A stretch of DNA of 64,000 nt from Alphaproteobacteria bacterium (GCA_016125165.1 WGMH01000004.1:62001-126000); one strand, 5' to 3'; shown: positions 1 to 9,039, counted from the stretch's first letter. The notes: generated by a model from the letters alone, not told the origin. A program made the numbers and translations.

Positions 1-303
1 GTGCACCACCCGGAGCCCCACATAGGCCCAGGCCAGCCAGATGTGAGTCGGGTCGGAATGGCCGGCGAGGAAGATATAGAAGACCAGCGCATAGAAGATG
101 GTGGGCTGTTCCATCAGGTGGTTGTAGTTGTCGGCCACCTGCCGGACCCCGTCGGGCAGCACATCCAGCGACCCCGGGAACCGGGCCTCCTGCGGATTGA
201 GCTTGGCCCGCTGCATCGCCGGGATGCGGGTGGCGTACATCCATATCCAGACCAGAAGCGACAGGCAGACCAGCGCAAGCACCGGCGTAAGGATCGAACT
301 CAT
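1..303 (-). CDS. MAPEG family membrane protein, 3' end outside window
   Basis: Reading from the ATG at 303 towards position 1 gives 101 residues that run off the window edge. The N-terminus is a hydrophobic helix (about residues 4-20), then a polar stretch and the motif VADNYNHLMEQPTIFYALVF, matching the MAPEG signature in which a YN..EQP segment precedes the second helix. MAPEG proteins are small integral membrane proteins related to microsomal glutathione transferases; bacterial members mostly have no known substrate. Only about three quarters of a typical 130-140 residue protein is visible. It lies downstream of the iron operon on the same strand, 49 bp beyond tonB, and may be a separate unit. 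Family assignment is good; function is unknown. Confidence 0.85.
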   Translation of the reverse strand, partial: MSSILTPVLALVCLSLLVWIWMYATRIPAMQRAKLNPQEARFPGSLDVLPDGVRQVADNYNHLMEQPTIFYALVFYIFLAGHSDPTHIWLAWAYVGLRVVH

Positions 304-351
304 TGGCATTCCCCCTGAACAAATGACTTTGGAGGAGGATAGACCGAGTCG

Positions 352-1044
352 TCAGCGCAGCGAGAATTCGATGGGGACCGTGATGTCCAGCGTCTGCTGC
401 GGCCAGCCGTCGGGGATCGTCGGCAGGGGCTGCGCACGGGCAATGAGGGACCGCGCTTCGCCATCGAGCAGCGGGCGGCCGGAACTACGGGCGATATCGA
501 AGGCGAGCACCTGCCCTGTCCGGTTCATGATGAAGTGGAGCAGCACGACGCCCTCGATATGGGCGGCCCGGGCCTGCCGGGGGTAGCGCTTGTAACGGTT
601 GAGATGGGCGAACAGGCGCTGCTGGAATGTGACGGCGGTTTCGCCCGGCGGCGAGGATGGCGCCTGTTGCACCGAAGGCTGCGTGGCGGCGGCAACAGCT
701 ATCGTCTGCTGTTCGGCGGGCTGCGCGATGTTGACGGTGGGAACCGGCACTTCGGGCAATTGCGCGTTCATCAGCTGTGGCGGTGGGACAGGCCGGACCT
801 CCCTTGGCCGGGACGCGTCACGCACGACTTCAGCCATCAGCACCTTCTCGACCGGCATGACATTGGCCACATGCATGGTGCCGAACAGAAGCCCCGCCAG
901 AAGCAGCACATGCACCGCGATGGTGACGGCGCCCGCGACAAGGCGCGCGCGATCGGGCTCCACGATTTTTTTTCCACGCAAATCCGCGAAGACCGCCAAC
1001 GGTGTCGCCTGCTCGATCTGGCTCATGGGAAAAGGACCGTTCAT
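352..1044 (-). CDS. tonB: TonB energy-transducing protein
   Basis: This 230-residue protein has a short cytoplasmic N-terminus, one membrane anchor (VTIAVHVLLLAGLLFGTMHV, about residues 38-57), a Pro/Gln-rich periplasmic linker and a C-terminal TonB domain containing YKRYPRQARAAHIEGVV and a closing DITVPIEFSL strand. TonB couples the ExbBD proton-driven motor to outer-membrane receptors. The start MNGPFPMSQ was chosen because its ATG overlaps the stop of the PepSY gene (ATGA) and GGGAGG lies about 9 nt upstream; MSQIEQ six codons in is an alternative. It is the last gene of the iron operon, so it probably serves the siderophore receptor encoded in the same operon. No exbB or exbD is in this window. 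Confidence 0.93.
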   Translation of the reverse strand: MNGPFPMSQIEQATPLAVFADLRGKKIVEPDRARLVAGAVTIAVHVLLLAGLLFGTMHVANVMPVEKVLMAEVVRDASRPREVRPVPPPQLMNAQLPEVPVPTVNIAQPAEQQTIAVAAATQPSVQQAPSSPPGETAVTFQQRLFAHLNRYKRYPRQARAAHIEGVVLLHFIMNRTGQVLAFDIARSSGRPLLDGEARSLIARAQPLPTIPDGWPQQTLDITVPIEFSLR

Positions 1045-2186
1045 GCGCCGGTGCCTCCCACTTTTTCGACAAGGCGCCTGTGGTTGGCGCGCTTGGTCAC
1101 CCACATCACGACGCCGGTGATGACAAAGAGCAGCGGCAGAAAGCCCGAGAGGAAAACCAGAAACCGCCAGAGCGGGCCGAACTGGCCTTCATGCAGCGGC
1201 CGCTGCCACGCCATGAATGTTTCGCTGCCCGATTTGGGATCGCGAACAGCAACCACCTTGCCTGCCCAGGGATCGACGAACACGGTTGAGGTGATCGGGT
1301 GGTTCATGCCCGCGCCGCGCAGCGAAACACGGATCGCCTGATCGAGGCGCGCGGGGATGGAGAGCGATGCCACCTCGCCATGCGGCACAGCCGCTTTTGC
1401 AATCTTCATGGCCTGATCGGCGCCGATGCGACGCGCGCCTTCGATGGCCGTGACCTTCGGCCCGTTGCGCAGATCGACCGTGGTCGCTGACGTTCCGCCC
1501 GACATCGCGCCGATGGTTTGCGGAAACACGATGGCAACGCCGGTGAAACTGACAACAACGAACACGATCCAGAACCAGATGCCTGTCGCGCCATGAAGTT
1601 CGCGGTGAAAGCGTAAACCCGTCGCATCGCGGCGCACGATGAAGGCATATTTCCATTTGCTGTTTCCGGGCCACCACAGAACGATTCCGGAAAAGCCGAG
1701 CAACAGCATCAGCACGCCCATCCAGCCCACGAGCTGACGCCCCTCGCGGCCAAGGAACAATTGGCCGTGCAGATCATGGGCGAAGCGCATGATGGGAGCC
1801 ATCGAGCCCTTGCGCGTTCCAAGCACCTGTCCGCTGACCGGATCAATGTAGACTTGGCCGATCATGCCCGCAGACGGCGGGCCATTGGTGCGGCCCTGCT
1901 GAAATCGGACAATCGCGGGATCGCCCTGTTCTTCCGGCAAGGTGACTGTGGCCGATGCACTGCGCGGCGCATCGGACGCCTTGCGCGCTGACGAGATGAG
2001 CCATTCAAGCGGCAGCGCCGGACCATGTGTGTTCGCGCGCGGCACAGGCGCGAACATCGCCTCGATCTCGTCATGATAGACAAGAACACTGCCGGAAAGG
2101 CCGAGCGCAACAAACACGATGCCGAGCACGAGCCCTGTCCACAGGTGGACCTGAAAGAGGATGTTGCGGATGGAGAAGTCACGCAT
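1041..2186 (-). CDS. PepSY-associated TM helix protein (PiuB-like)
   Basis: A 381-residue membrane protein of the PepSY/PiuB family. The first helix follows a short amphipathic start (RNILFQVHLWTGLVLGIVFVA), further helices lie near residues 150-170 and 195-215, and a C-terminal helix precedes WVTKRANHRR. Two PepSY-like periplasmic segments can be seen, with phrases such as YIDPVSGQVLGTRKGSM and VFVDPWAGKVVAVRDP. Proteins of this kind accompany siderophore receptors and are proposed to help reduce or release iron in the periplasm; the exact reaction is not settled. The start was set at MRDFSIRNI because it lies 11 bp after the piuC stop and matches the usual family N-terminus; MGGSVSIES nine codons upstream would overlap piuC. 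It overlaps tonB by 4 nt. Confidence 0.88.
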   Translation of the reverse strand: MRDFSIRNILFQVHLWTGLVLGIVFVALGLSGSVLVYHDEIEAMFAPVPRANTHGPALPLEWLISSARKASDAPRSASATVTLPEEQGDPAIVRFQQGRTNGPPSAGMIGQVYIDPVSGQVLGTRKGSMAPIMRFAHDLHGQLFLGREGRQLVGWMGVLMLLLGFSGIVLWWPGNSKWKYAFIVRRDATGLRFHRELHGATGIWFWIVFVVVSFTGVAIVFPQTIGAMSGGTSATTVDLRNGPKVTAIEGARRIGADQAMKIAKAAVPHGEVASLSIPARLDQAIRVSLRGAGMNHPITSTVFVDPWAGKVVAVRDPKSGSETFMAWQRPLHEGQFGPLWRFLVFLSGFLPLLFVITGVVMWVTKRANHRRLVEKVGGTGA

Positions 2187-2197
2187 GCTTTCGATAC

Positions 2198-2878
2198 TCA
2201 CGCTTCCGCCCATTGGCGGACGAGATTGTGATAGACGCCGGTAAGCTGCACCGCCTCTGCGCAATCGCCATCGCGCGCGCGCAGAGATCGGATGGCATTG
2301 TCGAGATCGTAGAGAATGGCGCGGCGGGAATCTTCGCGCACCATGCTCTGAATCCAGAAGAACGAAGCCCAGCGGCTGCCGCGCGTGATGGCGCGCACAT
2401 GATGGCGGCTGGTGCCCGGATAAAGCACCATGTCGCCCGCATCGAGCTTCACCGCGATTTCACCGAACGTGTCTTCCACCACAAGCTCGCCACCGTCATA
2501 GCTTTCGGGCGGCGAAAGAAAGAGCGTGGCCGAAAGATCGGTGCGAAAGCGAACGGGCGTTCCCGTGGCGAAGCGGATGGAGTTGTCGATATGCGTGCCG
2601 AAGGTCATGCCTTCGTCGTAGCGGTTAAACAAGGGCGGAAAGACGCGCAGCGGCAGGGCGGCGGAGGTGAAGATCTCGTTTGTGCCGAGCGCGCGCAGGA
2701 TGATCTCTCCCAGTTCGCGCGCGGCGGGTGCATTTTCCGGTATCTGCAGGTTGTTCTTCACCTGTGCGGATTGCGCGCCAGCGGTCACCTTCCCGTCTAC
2801 CCATTGCGTGCGCGACAGCACATCGACGCAATGGGCGACCTGATCGGGAGACAATACCGCCGGTACGCGCACCATCAT
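2198..2878 (-). CDS. piuC: Fe(II)/2-oxoglutarate-dependent PKHD-type hydroxylase PiuC
   Basis: A 226-residue protein, the usual length of the PiuC/YbiX family. The facial triad is visible as H96-x-D98 ([10 protein letters not shown]) and a distal His at about 159 (YPGTSRHHV), followed by R169, a plausible 2-oxoglutarate ligand, in [10 protein letters not shown]. Such enzymes are encoded next to catecholate siderophore receptors and are thought to hydroxylate a siderophore or protein; the substrate is not known. The start [10 protein letters not shown] fits the family, and its ATG overlaps the receptor stop (ATGA), so the two are probably translationally coupled. Confidence 0.93.
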   Translation of the reverse strand: MMVRVPAVLSPDQVAHCVDVLSRTQWVDGKVTAGAQSAQVKNNLQIPENAPAARELGEIILRALGTNEIFTSAALPLRVFPPLFNRYDEGMTFGTHIDNSIRFATGTPVRFRTDLSATLFLSPPESYDGGELVVEDTFGEIAVKLDAGDMVLYPGTSRHHVRAITRGSRWASFFWIQSMVREDSRRAILYDLDNAIRSLRARDGDCAEAVQLTGVYHNLVRQWAEA

Positions 2879-5274
2879 GTCTTCATACCCACCGAGAAGA
2901 CGAAGTAGCGCCCCGGCGCCGGTGTGCCGCGATTGCCGAAGGCCTGCGAATAGTTGAGCTGGTCCGTGAGATTGTAGCCGTTGAGGGCAAAGCGCCACTG
3001 GCCGGCTTCGTAGGCAATCAGGCCATCGAGCGAGAAGGTCTCGGGAATGCGCGCGATCTGCGAAAGCCCCATGGGGTTCGGCGCGGTGCCGCTTGTGAGA
3101 TAGCGCGTGTTGTATTCGTCCTGATAGGTGACGCCGCCCGCAACCGTGAAGCCCGGTGCAAGATCGCCCAGTTCATAGGTGGTCCACAACGAAGCGGAAT
3201 TTTTCGGTACGAAAATCACCGGCATGCCGATGATGTAGGGATTGGGATTGCACACACCCCCGCCGCAACTGAACGACTGAAGCGTTTCGGAATCGAGATA
3301 GGTGTAGGCCGCCTGCAGGCTCAGGCCTTCGGCAATCTGGCCGGTGGCGGAGAGTTCGAGGCCGCGCACGCGCTGCTTCTCGCCGGACTGCGTTTCGATG
3401 ATGCCGCTGGTGGGATCGACCTGAACAGCATTTCCCTTCGTGACCTGGAACAGCGAAGCGGTGAGGCCGAGCGCGCCATCCAGCAGATTGATCTTCGCGC
3501 CAGCTTCGAAGGTTTCATTCTTCTCCGGTTCGAGGCCGGTGTTCGCCGTGGTGACCGGCGTTGCGGCACCGACCACCGATGTCGCCTGCGGTGTCGAAGA
3601 TTTCGAATAGGAGAGATAGAAGGTCTGGTTCTCATCCGGCTCGAACACCAGCGCCGCGCGCGGGCTGAAGAACTCGGACTTCACCTTCAGTGTTGCGATC
3701 GTGCCCGATACGTTGATGGTCTGGTAGCTGGCGTCATAGCTGTCCCAGCGCACGCCTGCGATCACGCTCCACTGATCGTCGAACCAGAAGCGGTCCGTCG
3801 CAAAGAACGCGAAATCGGTGGAGTGGCCGTGGGAATCCGTTGTCGTCGTGGCCGTGGCGCTCGAACCGGCGATGGTCGCGAGCGTCGGGCGGAACACGGT
3901 GTAATCCGGCGGCGGATTGTGATCGGGTCCAAACAGCGGGCGGCCGATGTTGGAACGCGATTGCGTGTGCGTGCCGAGATCGTAGGTATAGGTCAGCGTG
4001 GAAGGCAGCGTGTAGGCGTAGAACGCCTTGTCGTTCGTCTGTTCGTTGTAATCGAACCCGGCAATGAGCTGGTTGCGCGTGCCGTTGGAGAAATCATTGT
4101 CGGCGCGCGCGGTGGCGATGTTCTGCCAGCCCCACGCATCCATGTTGTAAGGGCCACCGCCGCCGATACCCGCCAGCGCATTCTGCGGCGTTGGGCCGAA
4201 AAGCGTGGCGGCGCAGAAATTCGTGGCGGAGGTGTTATCGCAGCGATCGACGGACGTGTACTGGAAATAGCGGTTGTAATAGGCAAGGCGCGTGTCGTTC
4301 GTGAGCACGAGCCACGGCGTCGCCTGATGGCTGGCGCGCAGCGTGACGATATCGGTGTCGGTCTTGTCCCGGTCGGTATTGAAGCCGAGGAAAGTGGAAC
4401 GAGCAACGCCATTCTCGGACGCCGGAACGGCCACCAACTCGCCAGGCTTCTGGGCGATGACGATGCCGTAGTCGGGAATACGGTCATCATGCTGGTGCAG
4501 ATAGGAAAGCGTGACCGTGGTCTCGGTGCCGATACCCCACGCAATGGAAGGCGCAACGCCCCAGCGCTCGGACTTCACCACGTCGCGGTCAACCGCATGC
4601 GCCGAGGTTGCCATCACATTGATACGCAGCGCACTGGTATCGCCGAGCAGATAGTTCACATCGGCCAGACCGCGATAATAGGGCCCCTCGCCCACCAGAC
4701 CTTCCAGCGAATAGCTGGTGTCCAGATATGGCGTCTTCGACACGGTGTTGACGACACCGCCGGTGGTGCCGCGCCCGAACATCATGCCGGACGGGCCCTT
4801 AAGCACCTGCACTTCTTCATAGTTGAAGCTGTCGCGGGTGTAGGAGCCGAAATCACGCAGGCCGTCGAGATACACATCGTCCTTCGCGTCGAAGCCGCGA
4901 ATTTTGAACTGGTCGCCCGCCAGCGTGCCGCCTTCGCCGATGGCGATGGTGATGCCGGGCACATTCTTCAGCGCCTGTTCGAGGCTGGCCGTGCCCTGCT
5001 CTTTCATCGTTTCCGAGGTGATGACACTGGCCGCTTGCGGTGTGTCCTGCAGGCTGCCGGGCATGGTGGGCAGACCGGTTTCGCGCCGCGTGCTGTTGCG
5101 GGCGCCGTTGTCTTCCACCTTCAGTGTGCCCAGATCGAGTTTGCCGCTTTCCGGCGGCGTCTCCTGCGCCAATGCGCCTTGCGGCGTTGCGATCATTCCG
5201 GCAGCCGCCAGCAGCGCGCCAACCAGTGCGCTTTGCGAAACGCCCGAAATGCTTTTCCAATTTCCTGTACGCAT
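2875..5274 (-). CDS. fiu: TonB-dependent siderophore receptor, Fiu-like
   Basis: A 799-residue outer-membrane receptor. It starts with a signal peptide ([11 protein letters not shown], then a hydrophobic stretch ending GALAQE), followed by a plug domain with [20 protein letters not shown], the hallmark of siderophore-type plugs. The beta barrel runs to a C-terminus ending FVFSVGMKT. The [16 protein letters not shown] segment and the neighbouring piuC point to the catecholate receptor group (Fiu/FiuA). Role: TonB-powered import of ferric siderophore. No siderophore synthesis genes are in the window, so it may scavenge a foreign siderophore. It follows hemP by 104 bp and overlaps piuC by 4 nt. 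The ligand is inferred from family only. Confidence 0.92.
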   Translation of the reverse strand: MRTGNWKSISGVSQSALVGALLAAAGMIATPQGALAQETPPESGKLDLGTLKVEDNGARNSTRRETGLPTMPGSLQDTPQAASVITSETMKEQGTASLEQALKNVPGITIAIGEGGTLAGDQFKIRGFDAKDDVYLDGLRDFGSYTRDSFNYEEVQVLKGPSGMMFGRGTTGGVVNTVSKTPYLDTSYSLEGLVGEGPYYRGLADVNYLLGDTSALRINVMATSAHAVDRDVVKSERWGVAPSIAWGIGTETTVTLSYLHQHDDRIPDYGIVIAQKPGELVAVPASENGVARSTFLGFNTDRDKTDTDIVTLRASHQATPWLVLTNDTRLAYYNRYFQYTSVDRCDNTSATNFCAATLFGPTPQNALAGIGGGGPYNMDAWGWQNIATARADNDFSNGTRNQLIAGFDYNEQTNDKAFYAYTLPSTLTYTYDLGTHTQSRSNIGRPLFGPDHNPPPDYTVFRPTLATIAGSSATATTTTDSHGHSTDFAFFATDRFWFDDQWSVIAGVRWDSYDASYQTINVSGTIATLKVKSEFFSPRAALVFEPDENQTFYLSYSKSSTPQATSVVGAATPVTTANTGLEPEKNETFEAGAKINLLDGALGLTASLFQVTKGNAVQVDPTSGIIETQSGEKQRVRGLELSATGQIAEGLSLQAAYTYLDSETLQSFSCGGGVCNPNPYIIGMPVIFVPKNSASLWTTYELGDLAPGFTVAGGVTYQDEYNTRYLTSGTAPNPMGLSQIARIPETFSLDGLIAYEAGQWRFALNGYNLTDQLNYSQAFGNRGTPAPGRYFVFSVGMKT

Positions 5275-5378
5275 CGTCTCAATGTTCCCCGTTCTGGAAG
5301 GTCAGTTCGTCAATGGTGACAACCTGGCTTGCTTCCTGCGGCGCATGGCCTTCGGGGCTGGCTTGGCTGCGGGGGCGG

Positions 5379-5558
5379 TCATGCCCCCTTGGTCAGGATC
5401 AGTTTTCCGTTGCGGGTGACCCTGAGCCGGTAGTCCTCTCCCTTGTGTTCGAGGATGGCTTCGCCTCCCTCTCCCACGATTTCCTGCACGGCGATCCGGC
5501 GGATGGATCGCGCCGTCCGCCTTGCTGCTGATGCCGGAGGTTTTTCGACCGGCCCCAT
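5379..5558 (-). CDS. hemP: Hemin uptake protein HemP
   Basis: A 59-residue protein with the conserved C-terminus AILEHKGEDYRLRVTRNGKLILTK, typical of HemP. Small HemP proteins occur at the head of iron/haem uptake operons; in rhizobia and Burkholderia HemP (HmuP) acts as a co-activator of uptake genes. The start MGPVEK was preferred over a far upstream ATG because GAGG lies about 6 nt before it and the homologous core begins soon after. It is the first gene of hemP-fiu-piuC-pepSY-tonB, and a Fur-like box lies about 50 bp upstream. Linking haem-type HemP to a siderophore receptor is common in this bacterial group. Confidence 0.88.
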   Translation of the reverse strand: MGPVEKPPASAARRTARSIRRIAVQEIVGEGGEAILEHKGEDYRLRVTRNGKLILTKGA

Positions 5559-5608
5559 CTGCAACCTCGCGTGCTTGTTGCGACTAAGTACTAGATGCAC
5601 AGCATTGT

Positions 5609-5629
5609 TGCAAATAATTCTCAAGTGCG
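5609..5629. promoter_or_regulatory. Putative Fur-type iron box upstream of hemP
   Basis: The 21-nt stretch starts TGCAAATAATTCTCA and ends AGTGCG. It is an imperfect inverted repeat with a TGCAA half and an AATAATTCTCA core, as in alphaproteobacterial Fur boxes. On the minus strand it lies 51-71 nt before the hemP ATG and overlaps a possible -35 (TTGCAA) paired with TACTTA 17 nt on. That placement fits repression under iron sufficiency. Recognition is by eye against a remembered consensus. Confidence 0.6.
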
Positions 5630-5654
5630 AGATGTCGCAGGGTTTATACAATAG

Positions 5655-5671
5655 TTTAGAATTATTCCAAA
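5655..5671. promoter_or_regulatory. Putative Irr box (ICE motif)
   Basis: TTTAGAATTATTCCAAA matches the iron control element TTTAGAAnnnTTCTAAA at 13 of 14 specified positions. Irr is a haem-responsive Fur-family regulator of alphaproteobacteria that binds ICE under iron limitation. The site lies 26 bp from the Fur-like box, about 97 nt upstream of hemP and 94 nt upstream of the divergent gene at 5765, so it could control either side. Confidence 0.6.
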
Positions 5672-5764
5672 TCACTGACACCCTGCCCCGGTTCCGGCAT
5701 CAAAGCGCCCCAATTCCGTCATGCGCGAAGCGCCAGCTTTGGCTGTCTTGAGGGGGATACCGAC

Positions 5765-6466
5765 ATGCGCAAACACATCGCCTTCGCGGCTGGTTTGGCC
5801 GCATTGCTCTTTTCAGCCACCGCTAACGCCGAGAACGAGGAAATCGTCGTCACCGGATCGCGGATCGTGGACTACGAATCCGCCAGCATTCCCAACACCG
5901 TGCTGGTAAAGCGGGCGGACTTTCTCATCACCCGCGTGCGCGTGGTCTGTGACACCCGCGATCCGGGCGCGCGCATCAACGAATTGAAGACCACGCTGCG
6001 CAACATGATCCGCGCGGCGCACAGCAACGGAAAAATCTCGTTGGCCGTGACCAAGGACGACATCGTTTCGCCCTTTGATGAAACCATGATCGAACGCGCA
6101 ATCCAGCCGGACAACAAGGTTGAGACAAGCGTTGCCTATGTGATCGTAAAGACGCCCGTGACAAAGGACGACACCTTCGATGGCGCCGCCGCCCGCATCG
6201 AGAAATTTGTGAAGGCGACGCCGATATCGGGCCGCACCGAAATCCTTCGCGAGGCGCGGTGGGATCTAACCATCGTGGGACCGGAGCAATACCGCGCCGC
6301 GCTGCTCAAGCTGATCGTGGATGACGCGAAACAGACCGCCACCGCCTTCGGCCCGGAATATGGATCATCGGTGGAAGGCTTGCAGCATCCGGTGGAGTGG
6401 TATCAGTCCGGCCCGCTCGATCTGTCGTTGTTCATCCGCTACGCGCTGCACACCGCGCCGCATTAG
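5765..6466 (+). CDS. Exported protein with N-terminal TonB-box-like motif, unknown function
   Basis: A 233-residue protein with a clear signal peptide (MRKHIAFAAGLAALLFSATANA) and a GAGGGGGA ribosome binding site. Directly after the cleavage site comes EEIVVTGSRI, which resembles the TonB box found in many TonB-dependent receptors of this class, but no plug or barrel follows. The rest is a mixed alpha/beta domain of about 180 residues with CDTRDPG, VIVKTPVTKDD and a C-terminal YQSGPLDLSLFIRY strand. I do not recognise a named family. It is divergent from hemP across the iron-box region and overlaps ogt tail-to-tail by 4 bp. A periplasmic TonB partner or decoy is conceivable but unproven. Confidence 0.75.
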   Translation: MRKHIAFAAGLAALLFSATANAENEEIVVTGSRIVDYESASIPNTVLVKRADFLITRVRVVCDTRDPGARINELKTTLRNMIRAAHSNGKISLAVTKDDIVSPFDETMIERAIQPDNKVETSVAYVIVKTPVTKDDTFDGAAARIEKFVKATPISGRTEILREARWDLTIVGPEQYRAALLKLIVDDAKQTATAFGPEYGSSVEGLQHPVEWYQSGPLDLSLFIRYALHTAPH

Positions 6467-6984
6467 CTCGCGCGAGAGAACAGATCGCCCTCGCGCACGG
6501 CATGCGTCGCTTCGTGCGCGAGGAGCGCCTTCTTCAAGGGAAGGCCGCCACCATAGCCTGTGAGGCTGCCATCCGCACCGATTACCCGATGGCAGGGCAC
6601 GATCAGGCCGATGGGGTTTTGTCCGTTGGCAAGCCCCACGGCGCGCGCGCCACCCGGATAGCCAAGTTCCTTCGCCAGCGCGCCATAGGAAGTGGTGACG
6701 CCATAGGGAATGCGCCAGAGCGCTTCCCACACTTCGTGCTGAAAGCCCGTACCTTCCGCCGCACGGGTGACATCGAAACTCTTGCGCGTGCCCGCATCGT
6801 ATTCGGCAATCTGCTGCTGGACATCCGCCAATGCTGTCTCGTCGCGCACGGCGTTGCGGTCCACGCTGGCCGCGTTCTTCGCGCGCAGATGGAAACGTAG
6901 GAGACGTCCCTTGCCATCCACCCACGCGGCAAAATCGCCGAAGCGGCTTTTGATCGGCGACCAGTAAACCTTGTCCGTACTCAT
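6463..6984 (-). CDS. ogt: Methylated-DNA-protein-cysteine methyltransferase
   Basis: A 173-residue protein with the active-site motif IVPCHRVIG (acceptor Cys about 131), preceded by the DNA-binding segment VWEALWRIPYGVTTSYGALA with the Tyr and Arg finger region GGARAVGLANGQNP. It transfers the methyl group of O6-methylguanine to itself in a suicide reaction. The N-terminal part is divergent, as is usual. The start MSTDKVYW overlaps the stop of the ada/alkA-type gene (ATGA), so the two repair proteins are co-translated and together remove N- and O-alkyl damage. Confidence 0.93.
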   Translation of the reverse strand: MSTDKVYWSPIKSRFGDFAAWVDGKGRLLRFHLRAKNAASVDRNAVRDETALADVQQQIAEYDAGTRKSFDVTRAAEGTGFQHEVWEALWRIPYGVTTSYGALAKELGYPGGARAVGLANGQNPIGLIVPCHRVIGADGSLTGYGGGLPLKKALLAHEATHAVREGDLFSRAS

Positions 6985-8426
6985 GCCGCATCCTTGAGGC
7001 TGGCCCACAGATGGGCAGTTGCCAAACTGCGATGCGGCGCGAAGGCGCGCATCATCCGGTCCACTTCTTCATGTTCGGGCCGGTCGTTGCGCCTGTGCAG
7101 TTTCTGCAGGGCGGTGGCGAGCGCACTGTCGCCCACCGGCGCGCAATCGGCAAAGCCTGCGCCGCGCAGCAGCATATAGCGCGCGGTCCATGTGCCGATA
7201 CCGCGGATTTTCTTCAGGCTTCGTTCCGCCGCCACCGCCGAGCCTGCCGCCATCGCGTCCGGATCGAGCGCGCCGGAGGCCACCGCTTCGGCCGCACCGA
7301 TCACATATTCCGCCTTCGAGCGCGAATAGCGCCGCGCGGTGAGATCGCCCACTGTCAGATTGGCAACGCGCGCCGCATCGGGATGGGCGCGCATGGCACC
7401 AATCTTCTCGCCCGCAAGGTTCAGTACTTCGCGCCGAAGCGCGGCGGCAAAGGGCACATTGATCTGCTGGCCGATGATCGCCCAGCACAGTCCGTCGAAC
7501 GCCGTGGCCGTGAGCGGCAGACGCATGCCGCGGCGGCGCGCAAGCATTGGCAGCATCGCCTCATCGCGCGCCATGCGTGTTTCAAAACCGGCAACATCGC
7601 CTTCAAGACCGAGCATGCGCAGCGCTGCACCATGCACAAAGGCCGCGCCCGCGCGCGACATGTTGCGTTCCGGATGAAGCCGGCACCACGCGCCCGGCCC
7701 TTCCAACGCCACTTCCAGAACGCCAGCGCCATCGGGCGTTTGCAGCGCCTTGAAAATGCGATGACCTTCCACCCGCTCGCACGGGCTTTCCTTGTCGCGG
7801 TCGTGATAAGCGAGAATTTCCTGCGCGCGATAGCCGTGCGGCAGATGGAGCAGAAACACGCTGGACCCCTTCAGCGCGCGATAGGCGCCGGGCGTCATGC
7901 GCGTGAGCGCAAGGAACTGGCGATGGAAAACGGATTCGCTTTCGAACCCGGCTTCAAAACCGATATCCACCACACGCGATTCGCCGTCGAGCAATGCGCG
8001 TTGTGCAAAATGCACCCGCTCGCGGCGAAGCCATGCGGCAGGCGCAAGATGGGCATGATCGCGCATCAATTCGCCGAGCTTCGTCTGGCTGACGCCACAG
8101 GCCGCCGCCAGCGCCGGGGTTCCGGCAAACGCATCGGGCGCCGCGCGCACACGTGTAGCCAGCCCATCGAACAGCTGAATGTTCCCATCCTCGCCGCGAT
8201 AATAGAGATCCGGACGGCAGCGCTTGCAGGCGCGCAGCCCCAAAGCCTTTGCTTCGTCTTCGGTTTTGACGATGCGCACGTTTTCGGGCTTTGGCGGACG
8301 CGCCGCACAGGACGGCAGGCAGTAGATCCCGGTGGTGAGCACACCGATGATGAACTTGCCGTCGAACTTTCCGGCGCGGGCCTGGGTGCGGTCCCATGTG
8401 AAGGGCTTCGGTAACATGGTTGTCAT
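6981..8426 (-). CDS. alkA: Ada-type Zn domain / AraC HTH / AlkA glycosylase fusion
   Basis: A 481-residue three-part protein. Residues 1-80 form an Ada-like methyl-phosphotriester domain with zinc ligands C36, C40, C67 and C70 (IYCLPSC, ACKRC). Residues about 85-185 are an AraC-type double HTH (VVDIGFEAGFESESVFHRQF). The C-terminal half is an AlkA-type 3-methyladenine DNA glycosylase with an HhH motif (KKIRGIGTWTARYMLLRG) followed by Asp residues near FADCAPVGDSA. It probably combines alkylation sensing and transcriptional control with base excision. The O6-methylguanine transferase domain of true Ada is missing, but the downstream ogt supplies it. Start MTTMLPKP; the second Met three codons in is possible. 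Confidence 0.93.
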   Translation of the reverse strand: MTTMLPKPFTWDRTQARAGKFDGKFIIGVLTTGIYCLPSCAARPPKPENVRIVKTEDEAKALGLRACKRCRPDLYYRGEDGNIQLFDGLATRVRAAPDAFAGTPALAAACGVSQTKLGELMRDHAHLAPAAWLRRERVHFAQRALLDGESRVVDIGFEAGFESESVFHRQFLALTRMTPGAYRALKGSSVFLLHLPHGYRAQEILAYHDRDKESPCERVEGHRIFKALQTPDGAGVLEVALEGPGAWCRLHPERNMSRAGAAFVHGAALRMLGLEGDVAGFETRMARDEAMLPMLARRRGMRLPLTATAFDGLCWAIIGQQINVPFAAALRREVLNLAGEKIGAMRAHPDAARVANLTVGDLTARRYSRSKAEYVIGAAEAVASGALDPDAMAAGSAVAAERSLKKIRGIGTWTARYMLLRGAGFADCAPVGDSALATALQKLHRRNDRPEHEEVDRMMRAFAPHRSLATAHLWASLKDAA

Positions 8427-8503
8427 CTTATGCGTTAAGGCTGCGGTCAGCCTCCCAATTTCCGCGTTTGATGTCCGCCCGGTTCTTGCTTAGTCTCTCG
8501 CAC

Positions 8504-8920
8504 ATGCGAACGGGGTCAAGATCAGGGACCAAGGCACGCGCCACGCGCGCGGAGCTTTCGTTCGCGCGCCTTGTGGCGACGGCCATCCTGCTCTTCGCCT
8601 TCACCATGCAGGCCTATCTGACGCAGACACACATGCACAATGTGTTCGTGGACGCGAAGGGCGCGCTGCAGGTGCAGGACATCGTGCCCGGCATCGGCCT
8701 GTCCAAGAAAGGCAACGCGCCCGCCAAACTACCGTCAGGCGATCAGACCTGCCCGGTCTGCCACCAGATGGCGCAAGCCGGCAGCTTCCTGACGCCTGCC
8801 GCAGCGGCCACCCTGCCGGTTCTGTTTGTCATTTCCGTCATTCCGCTGGTCGATGCGCTTCTTCTTTCCGCATCGCCGCTGTCGCATGCCTGGCAAGGGC
8901 GCGCGCCACCTTCCGCATAA
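8504..8920 (+). CDS. DUF2946-like small membrane protein
   Basis: A 138-residue protein with a basic N-terminus, one hydrophobic helix (about 22-38), an HMH motif (43-45), a CPVC pair at 83-86 followed by HQMA, and a second helix around 100-122 ending in SHAWQGRAPP. The CPxC-plus-helix layout matches DUF2946-type proteins, which often sit beside metal-transport TonB receptors. Here it lies 119 bp upstream of a receptor on the same strand. The start is uncertain: ATG at 8471 or 8504, neither with a strong ribosome binding site. Cys and His could bind a metal such as copper or zinc, but that is inference. Confidence 0.7.
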   Translation: MRTGSRSGTKARATRAELSFARLVATAILLFAFTMQAYLTQTHMHNVFVDAKGALQVQDIVPGIGLSKKGNAPAKLPSGDQTCPVCHQMAQAGSFLTPAAAATLPVLFVISVIPLVDALLLSASPLSHAWQGRAPPSA

Positions 8921-9039
8921 CTCCCAAATCATCGCTGCCATGACTGCGTGATGCGTCCGCAAGGAAGCGGAGCTGCGCAAGCAAGGCTCATTTGGTTTTC
9001 GCTCGCGCGAGGTCGCGGGCATCCGAAAGGACCGGAGTT

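Noticed and set aside
2728-5319. 863-residue open frame on the plus strand opposite the siderophore receptor
   Set aside because: It is antisense to a receptor with clear signal peptide, plug and barrel motifs; its His/Arg/Gly-rich protein has no recognisable domain and reflects high-GC codon shadowing.
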